Origin: Struthidea cinerea
Lineage: Eukaryota > Chordata > Aves > Passeriformes > Corcoracidae
DNA length: 64,000 bases
Direction of reading: 5' to 3'
Assembly: GCA_013397865.1 (NCBI GenBank)
Contig: VZTI01005061.1
Coordinates: 847,032 to 911,031, forward strand
A program made the translations under genes and the position numbers. The notes beneath the pieces are model-generated. The model saw only the letters and a program-made list of their open reading frames with translations. It ran no database searches and was not told where the DNA came from. This document shows positions 12,947 to 25,348 of this stretch, one piece after another; position 1 is the stretch's first letter; each line of letters opens with the position of its first letter.

Positions 12947-15900
12947 AAGTACAGACATTCCATGTCTTTTCCAGCTAGAAAGGCTGTTTTGCCAATTTCA
13001 GTGAATTTTCTCTTTTTTTTTTCCTCTCTCTTTCCTTATAATGGCAGAGCAGTAAACTTCTTGAAAAATTGGATTCTGAAAACAATGACAGCTTTAACTA
13101 CTGCCCTGTCAGTGTTGCCACTAACAGAAAACTCGCTGCGCTGGTGGAACAGCAGGCGCTTGGAGGGAGATGCATGTCACATTGCATATATCCACTGCTC
13201 CATTGCCCAATTCCTCTCCAGGTATCAAATCAATACATGTTACTCATTTTCCTGCAGTTTTACAGCAGTAGCACTCTGTGTTCCTATGGTTTAGCCCAAA
13301 ACCCACTGGGAAAGGCATTGTGCGTACAAGCACACCAGTCAGCCCAGCTGAATAAATAATCATCTCCCTTTAATTAAGATTAATGTTGCAGCCTTTCCTG
13401 GTTATAAAACCGAAAAAGTCCAAGCCAAAGGCGTCGAGTTGGACAGAAATGCCCTGCCTGCACATCTAAGGCAGCTGCAGCAATACTGGGAGGTTATCGG
13501 CTGAGCGGAGAAGTTCACCGGCTCCAATCTGCATTTGCACTATATGATGTTTGCAAACTGATAAGAATTAAGTAGTTCTGCACTCTCCAGCTTTCTCCTG
13601 CTGGAATTAATCAAGACCCTACCCAGGAATAAACGAGAGGCTGGTTTACGGTTAAAACTCCAGAAGAACCTCTGCCTTCCCTTCCCAGCTCCACTGAAGA
13701 CAAGGGATGCCAAGGAGTCAGTTCCACCAGATGCCAAATCTCCACCAATCCCAAACACGGGGCTGCTTTGCCCTGCTCTGGAGTCACAGCAGTGATGACT
13801 GCACCAGCCCCTACAGCCTCACCAGGGCTACAGCCGCTAGTTCTGGCAACAACATAAAATTAAGAGGACGGGAAAAAAGAACTCTGTGGAAGCAGTTTCA
13901 CTCTTCTTTTCCACAGAAAACCAAACTCATATTCCTGCACAGCCCATAGGTAAAGCAGCAGCAAAGATGAAGCTAATTTGAATGTACTGTGCTACATGAA
14001 TTTAACTGTAAGATATGACTTAGGTAGTTTTACTCCAGACATTTTGCAGGAGAGCTCATCAGCCAGGCACTGCCCGATCAAGCACACTGCTTTTTGTTTA
14101 AATCCAGGGCACAAGAGGAGATGAGCACATATTAAAAAAAGAAGAGGTCAAGAAAGGTGACAGTCCCTCCTGGGCAGGAAGTCTCTTTTCATATGCGTCA
14201 GGAAGTGCTACATTCACACATATGGAAATCTATAAATAAGAAACAAGCTGAACTCTCTTGTCACTTGAGCATCCTAAAGCTTTAAAATCTATTCATGACC
14301 ACCACTGAAAAGTTAAGAAAGGCTCCAAGTATTTTTCTCAAGAAGCTGCGCACCTCGGTACCTGCTAAAGTAAAAGGCACAATAGGACTAACACGTGCAA
14401 CATCCCTGCCACCCTTGCCAGTGATGGCAATGAGAAACTGCAACAAAACTGAGGAAAGCTCTATTTTATTTCATGCTGTGTTTGCACAGTTGCATATCAT
14501 AACAGGTCCTCATCCATGGCTGGCTCAGTGACACAACTGTCACCTGGTGTTCTCAGATGCAGGAAACATTGGTGGAGACCTTCAAAAAAAGACAGACCAC
14601 ACGTGGCAGACTATGAAATGCAAATCTCATAGCAATTCTAGTCTGCAGATTTTCCCCAGCTTAAGATCGCAATCTGAATTTATTTTCACAGAATTTTTAT
14701 GGCGTAGGTCACACATCAGTCATGTGACCGTAGTGTCTGAGATGCATGAAAGACTCTCAAGTAAAACATAAAGGAACCCAAACCCTCAAGACAGTCAATT
14801 CAAAACTGCTGAGACACTGCTATCCAAGTACAAGGTACAAAACCCCCATGCGTTCTGTCTCTGTTCTTCAAAGTATGTATTTAAATATATGATCTTGCAA
14901 GCTTGGTGGCAGAAGACTGATCAGTCAAAAAGGTTTAATCTTCTTTTTTTCCCCCACTCTCTAGTATTTCCTTGCAGAGCTGCCAAACATATGCATGTGT
15001 TAAAGTCCAGTAAACACTCCACAACCCCACTCCCTTAGAATTGGTACTCAAGGAACATCTGAGCTTTCAGAAACCCAGAGGCAAAGAGTTACAGGCAGAT
15101 AACTATTTGCTAATTATACTTCCAGGACTGACACTATTGAAAAATGTGGTCATCCCTCAGGCCGCGTTTTCTCAAAATCATCAAGGATCTGAGAAAGCAG
15201 AGTTTATTTCTCAAGTTTTTACTCTCGTCTGAATCTCATTTTAATATGAAAAAAGGGACTATCTTTCAAACAGCCACAAGAATGTATTTTCATATTTTGC
15301 ATTTATTATTCAAATTAAATGTGATAAATGCTTAACTGCTGCTCCCATAGAACCCAGTTCAATCTATGAGGTGTTCCCCACAAAAGCTTTCTAACAGCAT
15401 GGCCTTTTGCTAAGGATAAGCAGCATATCTGGGGAATTACTTATGTATTTATTTTACATCAAGGGCAATGAAAACACAGTTTTAAAAACAAGAAAATAGA
15501 TCTTCCTTATTTAATTTGATTTCTATCAGAAGAGTAGAATTCTACACTGGACAGAAAAACTATTGCCTATTTCTCCTGTTTCCAGCTCAAGAGCCTGAAA
15601 AATATACTTCCCTGGACACAAATAATGCATAAAAAGTATAAATGGATATGCAGCTAAAACAGTGCTTAGGTAGCTGAATCCATATATCAACATGCAATTT
15701 TTATGCACACACTAACACATGTATAATTAGGCAGCCAATTTGCACACTATTCATCAAGAATAGCTGGGGCTGTGACAACACTGATTCTAGCACAACTGCT
15801 GCTTGGCAGGGACACAGCCTTACACTCGACCACAATTTCTAAACTCCACTTTTTCAGCAAGACATTGACTCTGATTTGTGTCTTAGCTTAGCCACCCACT

Positions 15901-16133
15901 GGTGTCATTCTCATTTTGGGACAACAGCACTCAACCCACTGTAAATATGATCAATGAGCAACCCTGTGCATATGAAACAGATTGTGTCTGACAAGGCATT
16001 TTATAGGAGTCTAGCTGAAGAGGAAACCTGCCTCAAAATTCCAAGCAGTAATGGAGATGACTGAATTTCATTTCATTATTAACTTCTTTAGGAGGGGAGT
16101 AGTTCACGTTGTGAACAGGGGTTTCATTAAAAT

Positions 16134-16147
16134 GGGGGGGGGGGGGG
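16134..16147. repeat. Poly(G) run of 14
   Basis: This is an uninterrupted run of 14 G in intron 1. It could stack into quadruplex-like structure or be of uncertain length owing to sequencing. It also sustains a spurious 135-codon frame on the minus strand (16033-16440). Confidence 0.8.
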
Positions 16148-18074
16148 CAAACAGGCAAGAAATCCCAACAAGAAGACAGAATCTCACCTTTCCTTTCCCA
16201 CTCAGCTCCCAAAATGAGCCCTGTGATACACTGTGCACTTAAGTTCAGAAGGCTGACCTGAAGGAATACCTCTGCACTGTGGTGATGGAGGTCTGTAAAC
16301 CTGCAGATCAGCTGGTGACACAGCCAGGTCCCGTGGGGCAGACACTGTGCACGTACTGACAATACCAGGTCTAAGTCATCTCCAGGCAAGCACAAGGGAG
16401 AAACTGACCCATTGCTTCCTTCCCCGCAATTCCTTCCCACTTAAAAACACAAGATGTTCAAATCCAAAGCCCCCTTGTTTACAAGAATCACAGTTTGACT
16501 GCAGATGTTTTATCTTCCTTGATCATCATACAAACCACTCTTGACCTTGTGCAATAATTGCTTGCTTTTCACTCAGGAGCCCTCCCTCTGCTGCTATTTA
16601 CATTCAGGGTTGTGCTGCTTTGATCACTGAGCCATTTGTAACAAATGCCTTCCAAGATGGATAGTGATAAGTAGGACAGTCCCCTTTTTTCATTCATGAT
16701 TAATATCCAAAATAGCTGTAGAAACATTTTAATCAAATCAGATGGGAGGAGACAGGTTACCTCTGTTACCCAAAGGTAGCTCAAGGAAGCCTGGTAAAAA
16801 ATTATGTGGAGAGGGGAAGAGAAAGGGTAGAAGCTCTTGGGTCTCAGACTTCAGGGGTCACAGCTGAAATGGCCACTGCAGTAGTCTCTGCAATCCCGCT
16901 GGAATCACAAAACCATCTTCTGCCCCTGCCCCTGCAGGGGTTCCCAAAGTGCAACCCGCGGAGGACCCCCAGCACAAAGGCTGCTCAGTGATACTGTGAC
17001 CAATCTGAAAAGCCATCTATGGTCTGAGTCGGGAGCAGCGACTCCCACACCTACGGCAGCGTGGGATGGCCAGGTGAGGAGCACTCCAGCAGACACACGG
17101 GAAATCAACAACTTCTGCACTGCAAGACCGACAGCATTTGAAAACCATGAGTTTGCCCGACAGATTTACGTTTGCAGACATGCCCACTGGACACTTCCTG
17201 GGTTTTGTTCATTCCCACAAGCTCTGTGGAAGAGCACATTCTTACTGCATATGTAATCCAGATCAGTTAACTCTCACCTCAAGCCATTCCAGAAATTAAA
17301 AAACTGAAGCACTACTAAAGCACTACGACATTTTGTTGTGGGGAGTCATATCTGCAAAGAAGCAAGTGTCGTATTTTCTTTTGTTTTCAAAGGAAGGCAA
17401 ATTAAAATCCTGACACACAGTGTCTTAGTACTCTTTAACTTAGGCTGAAGAATGCTACAAATAAGGCATTCCACTTAACGTGGTGCTTGCTATGTTCACT
17501 TTCCAAATATAGAAGGTAGCAAAAAATACCATGGAGACGTCAAGATTTGACTAGACTCTACTGTTCATATTGTTCTTAAACAGTGGGGTTTAAGCTACAG
17601 GCATAATAGTCTATACTAAAGGATGTTCTTAAGGGCTCTGAGTAGCAATTTAATTGTATGGTTTATCACTGGGTTTCAAATGCTCTGTGAAGGAAAACCT
17701 GTGCAATTATTTACTAATTAACAACTGACTGTAATAGGGTCAATTACTAACGTTGACAAAGAACTTTCTCGTTATTCTGAATGTGAAGCTCTCTCTCTTC
17801 AAGCCAGGCACTGGCACCACACGTATATTAAACAAGCTGTCGATGAAATAATATTTCAAATATCACTTCTGAATGAGCACATTTGACTACAGAAGTTAAG
17901 GGCATGAGCAAAGCATATGCCACATAATCCCCCACTAAAAATTGGGTTTTCGAGAAGTTTAAAGAAATACCACCTACTCAAGAAGCATGTAGGAGGTACT
18001 ATAAAAAGAAGACAAAAACACTATTAATGGGATTTATAAGGAAGAGAGGGCAAAAAAATGACACCTAAAAATCT

Positions 18075-18270
18075 CTAGCACTTTATATGGCACTTGCTAT
18101 CTTCAAAGCATTGCACAAATGTTAACTAATTAATCCTCACATTTTTCTGCCAGGTGATAGGAGACAAAGCTTAATTTTAATAGTTGGAGCAAGATTCACA
18201 CAGAAAGGAAGTGATCTGCAAGACACGAAAGGAAGGCAGCACCAGAACAAACCAGCACACAGCTGATCCT
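18075..18270 (-). mobile_element. Ancient MIR/L2-like interspersed repeat
   Basis: The features, in order on +, are 'ttcaaagcattgcacaaatgttaactaattaatcctcac', then a degraded 'ccaggtgataggagacaaa' and 'gtgatctgcaagacac'. They follow the antisense order of MIR/L2-type 3' ends (…attaatcctcac…gatgaggaaactgaggc…gtgacttgcccaaggtc…). The copy is old and diverged, and the exact subfamily cannot be assigned by eye. Confidence 0.55.
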
Positions 18271-20173
18271 AGAGCAGCACGACCACACAGTCATGCTGTA
18301 CCATGTCCTGGAAAAGTGAGGAGGGGTAGAGTAAGAGTCTATTTGCAGTCACCCAGCAAACAGGCTGTATGACTCTAAACCTAAAGACAACAGACAGGAC
18401 ATCATCAAGACAGTCACAAATCAAATTACCTTCATTATCTGTGTTCTGCAAGCGTGCAATTCACAGCACCCTTCACCAATGCTACCAGCCGCTCACAGCC
18501 AGTACAGGGCCAAAACTAAATACTTGCTTTGCTGTCAAAATTTTTTGCCATTCACAAGCTTGAAAAGGTGGCAGGAACAAGGTAAACAATATCTTACTTC
18601 CAAAGTGACCCTGCCTGCATCAAGAAATTTAAGGCAATGCTAGTTAGTACAATGCAATTTGCAACCAGAATCACCGAGTTTTTCCATTCACAGACCTCCA
18701 GCCACAGCTCTGAAGAAATACCTCACTGCCTCCATTTTACTGAAACAGAGGAGTTCAAAGAACTCCATCACCAAAAGGCAAAAGAAATGGTCAACAACAG
18801 AACAAGCACCTCTTCCATCACCAACTGCTCACGACACCATGAACTCACCCCTGGGCAGAAACACCAGTTCTGATGACCACACCACGCTTGTGTCACCATC
18901 CCAGGGCCTCTGAGGTAAACAGGTGCTCGGGCACCAAAATCAATGGACTGAAAACATCCCACCAAAAGGCATGGAGTGGAGTAACAAAGCCAAGGTTAGA
19001 TTTGGGAAGGGCATCTCAGGAGACAGAGCATAGCCCATGTCAGTTTCACACACCTGTATTTTGAAGAGGGAATGGACGAAGTAGGAATATGAGGGGGAAC
19101 AGCAAGTAAGGGATTTGTTTCTGCAGTATCCTCCTTCTGACTGCCAGGAAACGCTTTCCAAAGAGACTCCTGCAGTACAAACAATAAATGGGTGGGAAGA
19201 GGCCCGAATTCAAGCCCAAATGCCACAATACGAAACAGCACCTGAGCACTGTAGTGGTGAAGCAGTGCTCACACCCTGCCTGCAAACTCATCAGAGGCAA
19301 AGCCACTGCTGCCACGCTGCAGGGCTACCTGCAACATGGAGGGAATCATGCCCAAGCCCTCCCCGCAGGCCTGGATTCACAAGTCAGTGTCAGTGCTCAC
19401 TGGTGCATTCCCGTGACCCTACCGGCAAGGATTAAGAAAGTACTTGAGGAGCTGGAAGCCTGAAATGTTCCTTTCAAGCCCGTCTTTGAAGGCACTGGGT
19501 TTGAGTCGCACCAGGTCACAATGTCTGCTTCCCAACGGCGCTCAGCCAGACTCTTGACTCAGTTTCTCTGTCATTAAGCCAACACTCGGAAGACAAACTG
19601 ATCTTTGCCACACTGGTATGAGATAACATTCATCGGTGTTTGCAAAGCAAACGGACCCAGATGCGTAATCCTGTTGGAAGCAGTGGCTGCCTTCTACTAG
19701 GAAAAGCACAGCACCTGATGCATCAGAAGAAACACTAATCCACCTTGGTGTGAAACTCCTTCCCAGTGCCTTGAACAGTAACTTCTGTCCTTTGAGCACG
19801 AAATACAGTCAACCACTTGATAAATCAAACAGGGAACCCACAACTTCCCCACTGCTCTCCAACTCAATCAAGAAATAAAACTTCACAGCAGGCAGAGATC
19901 AATCCATCTTCCTCATATGGGTATCACACATCCACAGTGATGCTGCAGGTAACAAACTAACATCTCGCATTAGAAGATACTGAAATGTTTTCTTCATCCA
20001 GCTTTGCAGGTTCCCTTTTACATATGTAGGAAGTCTTACAGAGATAAGGATTTCAATTCTCGAAAGCCACCTCTAATTTTGGGTCCAAAAATGAGCCCTA
20101 TTTTTCAGAAGTGCTATGCATGCACAACTCTAGCTGCCGTTCCAGGTGCACTGCAAGTACTCAGCACTTCCGG

Positions 20174-20200
20174 AAAACAAACAAACAAACAAACAAAAAA
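20174..20200. repeat. (AAAC)n microsatellite
   Basis: About five consecutive caaa units lie within PDIA5 intron 1. They are directly visible. Confidence 0.9.
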
Positions 20201-22092
20201 CTCAAGAAACCAAAACACATTTGGGTACATGAAAAAGGACTGGCTGGAAGGAAAAAATGTTTCTCATTGACCTACCAAGCAGCTGCTATTACCTTCACTT
20301 TACACACTGAGAACCACCTGATTTAACAGCCTCACATCGCCTCAAAAAAAAATTAAAAGCAGGTTTTGCTATGTCACAGCTGTAGGCTAGTTTTCCAATC
20401 CCGGAGTACAGCGAGTTACATATTTCAAGATGAAAAATCACACCTTCAAGTGCAGGATAATGCAAATTGGAAGAAATAATTTAAACTACTTGTACACAGC
20501 AAAGGGGAAAGAATTAGCTGAATCAACAGCTCAATGAAGACATCTGCTCAGCATGCAGCATCACAGAGCAAATAAAATGCTGTGGCAAATTAAGAAAGGT
20601 AAGAAAGAATAATGTGGATAAATTAAAATGGCTTTGTATAATTTCACTGACAACAGCAGGCCTCCTCTGTTCATCTCAAAGACACCGCTCTGCAAAACAA
20701 AACGTCAAAGAGGGCAACTAGAACAATTAGGGACAAGAGATTCATATGAAGAAAGACGGGAAAAAAGTCTTTTAATCTACAAAGAAAAATCACAGGAAAA
20801 TATTAACATTAACATAAAATGAATGTTACAGTAAGAGAAGGTCTGACAGTCACAGTGGATATAGTAGGAAATAGCAGAAATAACTCCATTACGCTTAGCT
20901 ATTTCGAAGGGAGGGAAAATTCAGTCCAATTGTAACTCCACTTGGTCCATAGCATATGCTCAATCTGAGGAATGCACTGCCACAAGTATCACTGAGAAAA
21001 CTACTGTGTATATTAAAGATGAGCCACAGATGAAAAAAAATCCACACTAAGACCTCTCCAACATTTAGGGAGAGTTCAGCCTGACTTCAGTTTCACTTGA
21101 AATCAATAAAGTGCAGATAGCAGAGGTCTGTGATTCTAGACCAAGCTTAAAACAAAGCAAAAATTGTTCAGAATGCACAGCATTTCTCTTCTCTCCTGAA
21201 TGAGCCGACAGCTATGGCCCTGCCAGGGGCAAAAGGCTACATCAGACAGGGCCGAATCTTTCTGTCCCACAAAGGCAATTCTAATATTAGTACAGAATAA
21301 GCACAGGGCAATTAGCAATTCCACACTTGATTTGTATGAATTAGATGAGCGCTCCCTGGTCACGCATTTCCAAATACATTTCAGATCACTCGTGCATAAA
21401 AAAAAATCAACGTAATTTTTCATTAATTATTAACTCCATTTGTCCGGGCAGAAGGATGAACTGTAGTTCATGACAATAAAGTGAATAAAGTAGTGCTTTA
21501 AAGCATGCCTTCGCCAATCTTTTAGGCTATTTATGCTAAATTCTGTGGATTAAGAAAAAAAAAAAGAAAAAAGAAAAATCAGACTTTAAAATATTTCTGG
21601 AAGTCTAGGAGCCTCCCTGAGGTGAGCAGTGCGCTACTCAGTGTAATGTCAGTGAAGCACACCCCGGCACTCCGGAGCGCACCGAGATGGACAGCGCCAC
21701 ATGCGAGGGGCGCAGGGGCGGGAGTGCCCGGGGCGGGGGTGCCACACACAGGTGCACAAAGCCGAGCGCGGCCGCTCCGCTGCGGCACAGCCACCGCCGG
21801 GAGAAACCCTCTGGAAACCCTCTGCTGCCGCACCGCTTCTCACACGAAACTTGGGACCGAAGCGCCGCCGGTCGGAGCCCCCGGGGCCGGGGCAGGCGAG
21901 GCCCCCAGCCCGCAGCCGCTCGGGGAGCCACCGGCGCACGCCGGGGTGCGCTTTCTCCGGGCGGTGCTTTGGGAGACGGAGAGAAAGGGAAAAGGGAAGC
22001 AGGAGAGCAGCACACGGGCTGAGCGCTGGGAAGACACCCGGGAGGAGCGCTGCCGGCGCCCGGCCATGCCAGGCTGTGCCGAGCCGAGCCCG

Positions 22093-22315
22093 NNNNNNNN
22101 NNNNNNNNNNNNNNNNNNNNNNNNNNNNNNNNNNNNNNNNNNNNNNNNNNNNNNNNNNNNNNNNNNNNNNNNNNNNNNNNNNNNNNNNNNNNNNNNNNNN
22201 NNNNNNNNNNNNNNNNNNNNNNNNNNNNNNNNNNNNNNNNNNNNNNNNNNNNNNNNNNNNNNNNNNNNNNNNNNNNNNNNNNNNNNNNNNNNNNNNNNNN
22301 NNNNNNNNNNNNNNN
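22093..22315. other. Assembly gap (223 N) probably hiding PDIA5 exon 1
   Basis: A run of 223 N sits in the centre of the CpG island. The missing coding part of exon 1 should be only about 14 codons: an initiator Met and the first half of the signal peptide, ending on a codon boundary. No convincing short hydrophobic Met-start with a phase-0 donor is seen in the flanking minus-strand sequence, so it is most likely inside the gap. Confidence 0.7.
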
Positions 22316-22342
22316 CCGCTGCGGCTGCTGCCACGTCTGGCG

Positions 22343-22354
22343 GCGCAGGCGCGC
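22343..22354. promoter_or_regulatory. NRF1-like site
   Basis: The 12-mer gcgcaggcgcgc is close to the palindromic NRF1 consensus (YGCGCAYGCGCR). It lies about 30 bases from the ZNF143-like site and within 30 bases of the gap edge. This is a motif match by eye only. Confidence 0.5.
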
Positions 22355-22381
22355 TCGCCGCCACCGCCCGCCCGCGCCGCG

Positions 22382-22402
22382 GCATGACGGGGGCTGTAGT
22401 CC
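22382..22402 (-). promoter_or_regulatory. ZNF143/THAP11 (Staf, SBS-type) site
   Basis: On + this reads gcatgacgggggctgtagtc plus c. On the minus strand it is ggactacagcccccgtcatg plus c, which fits the long ACTACAAYTCCCAGCATGC-type ZNF143/THAP11 motif with a few mismatches. Such sites are usually within about 100 bases of the start site of housekeeping genes. Here that would place PDIA5 transcription starting next to or inside the gap. Confidence 0.65.
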
Positions 22403-23429
22403 GGCCCGCGCCGGGGATGCTCATCCCCCCGAGGGACGGGGCAGCTCCCACAGACATCCCGCGCATGGAAATGAACGCCCAACCCCTGGCGAAATGCTGC
22501 CGGCAATCACACGGCAATCCCCGTCCCGTTTGTTTCAGCAGCAGTTAAAAAGTTCCAGCTCTTCTCTCCCGTCCCGCTGGCCTCCCCTCCGGGGTTAGTT
22601 CTTTGTGCCTCCACCTCTCTCCCGGCATGTGCCTTACTCCAGAGAGCCTTCTGGTACAAAGCCTCTTACTTGATGCTTGTTTGTCAGGGGTTTTAAAAGC
22701 TTTTGCTGGTCTTAGATCTGGAATAAGAGGTGAATAAGGGAACAAAAAATAATGAAAGGGGAGAGAGAGTTAACTTGTAGAAAGGCTTAGAAACTAGGAC
22801 CTGTTGTCCTTGTAAGTTTTTCCCACGCATTAAATCCTAAAGGGTGAACCCTGTTTATCCTCAGACGTCAGCAGGGATGCCAAAGTGCAAGCAAATAAAT
22901 ACATACACTGAGTATGACCAGGATCAATTTGTGCAGCCTCTATTATAATCACAATATTGGAATGGTTGCTGCGTCCAGACGAGCAAATCGGTCTATGCCC
23001 CGAGTCTGGCACATCCAGTGAGCCAGCTCTGCCTCGCAAGGACATCCCAGATGTCCTGCCAGTAATCTTAAGGTCAAGGCGGGTCAGCCACGTTATAATT
23101 GGCTTCCCGCAAACAGAAGGGATCTTCACCTACCGCCCAGTGGCTATGTGAAATTCTTCCTTGGCTCAGAAACATCAAAGGAAAATCAAAGGCATCTTCG
23201 AGTCTGATCCTTACAGCTGACTGTCACCCGAGCATTAGACTAAGAGGCTGGCTGCAAGGGAGCAATTTGTAGATCCACACAGCTGACTGATCACTTCAAG
23301 TGGTGATCATGAAAACTGAATGACGTTGACATTAACAAGTCCCCTGGTGGAGATAATAATTTTGCAAAGCAGAAACACACATAGAGAAAGTTATTACTAT
23401 TAACATTTACACTTTTGTGGCATCTTTTT

Positions 23430-23545
23430 CAGCGGAATCAGAGCACACTTTCTCAGTCACAGCTGGATAACCTTTAGCAAATCATTTCACAGTGCTACGC
23501 CTCACTTCCCATCTGCAGAAAACCTCAGTTAGCCTGCCTTAAAAC
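23430..23545 (+). mobile_element. MIR-like relic
   Basis: The order 'cagagcacactt…tcacagctggataacctttagcaaatcatttcac…gcctcacttcccatctgcagaaaa' follows MIR sense order (…gagcac…tgtgtgaccttgggcaagttacttaacctctctg…gcctcagtttcctcatctgtaaaa). It is highly diverged. Confidence 0.5.
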
Positions 23546-23804
23546 AAGGTTAGCAATCCCAGCTCCCACTAAAATGCCAGTGAAAGCACACATGAGGCAC
23601 AGCCCAGGAGCCATCAGAAGGAGTTTGGGATTAGAAGGGATGGATGGCTGAAGGGAGACTTAAGGAAGGAAAAAGCCTGAATCTTTTCACTTCACAGTTG
23701 AAGGACCCAAAACAAAACATCCTTTGTGTCAAATATCTATACCCCTAACATATATACTATCCACACTGTCGCTTCTCACCTGCAGTCCTTACTGACTGCA
23801 CTGA

Positions 23805-23853
23805 GATGGACGGACAGACAGATGGACGGACAGATGGATGGATTTATGGATGG
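23805..23853. repeat. Degenerate GATG/GACG tetranucleotide repeat
   Basis: Interspersed gatg, gacg and gaca units form a degenerate minisatellite-like tract, directly visible. Confidence 0.85.
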
Positions 23854-24775
23854 GTGTGCTGCACTAGTTACCACCACTGCTCGTGCCAACTTCCCAGTCT
23901 GTAATCATCAGCCTGCTAGTAAAAGGGTCTGGATCCCCAGCTGAATCCCAGTTCAAATAAGCTATCAAAAACTCCAGAAATAGGTAACCTCTTCTAGATG
24001 CTGCTCATCTTCAAATCCCCAGCCTGGAGCTGAAAGGCTTCTGCATGCAACTACCCTGACTCATCCAGACCTGTAATCTCAGCTGGATATCCAGATCCTC
24101 AAAGACTGTTTGAGTCCTCCTGTGACTCTTTTGTGTAGAAAAATGTTATATCTTCTGATGCTTCACATCACAGTTACCATTATCAGGCAATGTAAAAGTA
24201 ACCTCAGTGTGGTAGAATTTCTGTGCCGTGTCATAACCATACAGGATGTGCTGCCATTGTGATAGGAAAGGATAAAACCATGGGAACATGGTTGTTTTGT
24301 CACAGCAGTACATTTTTATCATGATGGCAAGAGAGGAAACATTCTCAGGAAGAAAGAAAAAAAGAAGACAAGCTATTTCAAACTAAGCTTCTGAAAGGTT
24401 ATATAAAAAATCCGGTTTGGGAAGCTGCAGTTTTTATATACAGGAGAATATAAAAAAGGTATCCATGTGGCAACTACAGCTTCTGTCGTTCAGTTCGGCT
24501 TGATAATTTGTATTGACATGACAGGCACTGCCAAAACTTAAGAGACAAGATCATTGAGCATCTGTTAGAGGTCAAAATAGTATATCAAGTATCAGCTCTA
24601 GACAAGGCTTTACACAGTGGCAACTACTTAATCAATCCAGTCGTGCATTACTAATGAACTCATTACAGTTGTATCTCAGTGCACTGCTATCCAGCATCCC
24701 AAGTTTACCCTGTATCTGTTTGACATCGGTATCATATGTTGCTTGCTTTTCTGTAATTGTAATATTTGTATATGG

Positions 24776-24950
24776 CACTGCAAAACACTCTGAAAGCATT
24801 CGTTAATTCACCACAGAGAAAAAAGCGTTACTACCCTTGGATTATAGATCAGAAAACAGTAGCAGAGAGATTATGTGATTTGCTCAAGGCTATAAAACCA
24901 AACAGTTTCAGATCATGTTCATTTCCAAAGCCTGCACTGGGTCTGCTAAT
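24776..24950 (-). mobile_element. MIR/L2-like relic
   Basis: On + the motifs 'attatagatcagaaaacag', 'gagagattatgtgatttgct' and 'caaggctataaaacc' follow the antisense order of a MIR/L2 tail (gatgaggaaactgaggc…agagaggttaagtgacttgcccaaggtcacacagc). It is old and lacks an open frame of interest. Confidence 0.55.
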
Positions 24951-25317
24951 CCTTACTTGACTACCTACATTCAAACACCTCTTTTACCAAGAATAAAATA
25001 CAAAACTGGACTGACAGTAAGTATGTCTGTAAGGAATTACACCTTCCACATTTCCTCTATGTTTCTGCTTTTTTGACAAGCTTTGTTCTTTGTTCTCTTT
25101 TTAACCTGAACAAGTCTCTGTCGGCTTCTCACAAAAGGTAAAATGAGTCACCTTTACCACAAAAAGTGATAGCAGAGCAGACAGAAAAAGATACAAGTCA
25201 AATTTGCAAGCCATACGGAATCCAGGGGCAACATGGGCTCTTCTGGGACCCAAAACTACATGTCATTTGCCCAAAATGGAAGCAGGATTTGCTTACTGCC
25301 TTAACTACACAAAGTTC

Positions 25318-25348
25318 TCTTCCTTCCTTCCTTCCTTCCTTCCTTCCA
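25318..25348. repeat. (TTCC)n microsatellite
   Basis: About seven uninterrupted ttcc units are visible. They account for the Ser/Leu/Pro-rich chance frames in this stretch. Confidence 0.95.

Larger units (their letters stand above)
10743..22092 (-). other. PDIA5: PDIA5 intron 1 (visible part)
   Basis: This DNA lies between PDIA5 exon 2 and the CpG island that should hold exon 1. The intron should be phase 0, because exon 2 begins on a codon boundary. It contains a CR1 tail (12893-12946), a poly-G run (16134-16147), a MIR-like relic (18075-18270), an AAAC repeat (20174-20200) and a candidate cassette exon (12295-12522). The true 5' border is unknown because exon 1 is not visible, so the final few hundred bases listed may be exon or promoter. 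Confidence 0.65.
21640..22540 (-). promoter_or_regulatory. PDIA5: CpG island, putative PDIA5 promoter and exon 1
   Basis: The base composition switches abruptly from AT-rich to GC-rich with dense CG dinucleotides, then returns to AT-rich near 22550. The island is interrupted by N at 22093-22315. It lies upstream of PDIA5 exon 2 on the correct strand, and no other island intervenes, so it is the natural promoter. Just above the gap are NRF1-like (22343-22354) and ZNF143-like (22382-22402) sites typical of housekeeping CpG promoters. I found no TATA box. The long frames across this island on both strands result from GC richness and the N run, and I do not regard them as genes. Confidence 0.75.

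Noticed and set aside
16033..16440. 135-codon minus frame
   Set aside because: It runs through the poly-G tract (poly-Pro on translation) and shows no family similarity or splice context.
18690..18800. Possible further MIR-like relic (ctccattttactgaaacagagg)
   Set aside because: Only one short landmark is present, which is too little to call.
21622..22548. Frames of 225 to 308 codons across the first gap
   Set aside because: Same artefact: open only because of N and CpG-rich sequence. None has a signal-peptide start followed by a phase-0 donor suitable for PDIA5.
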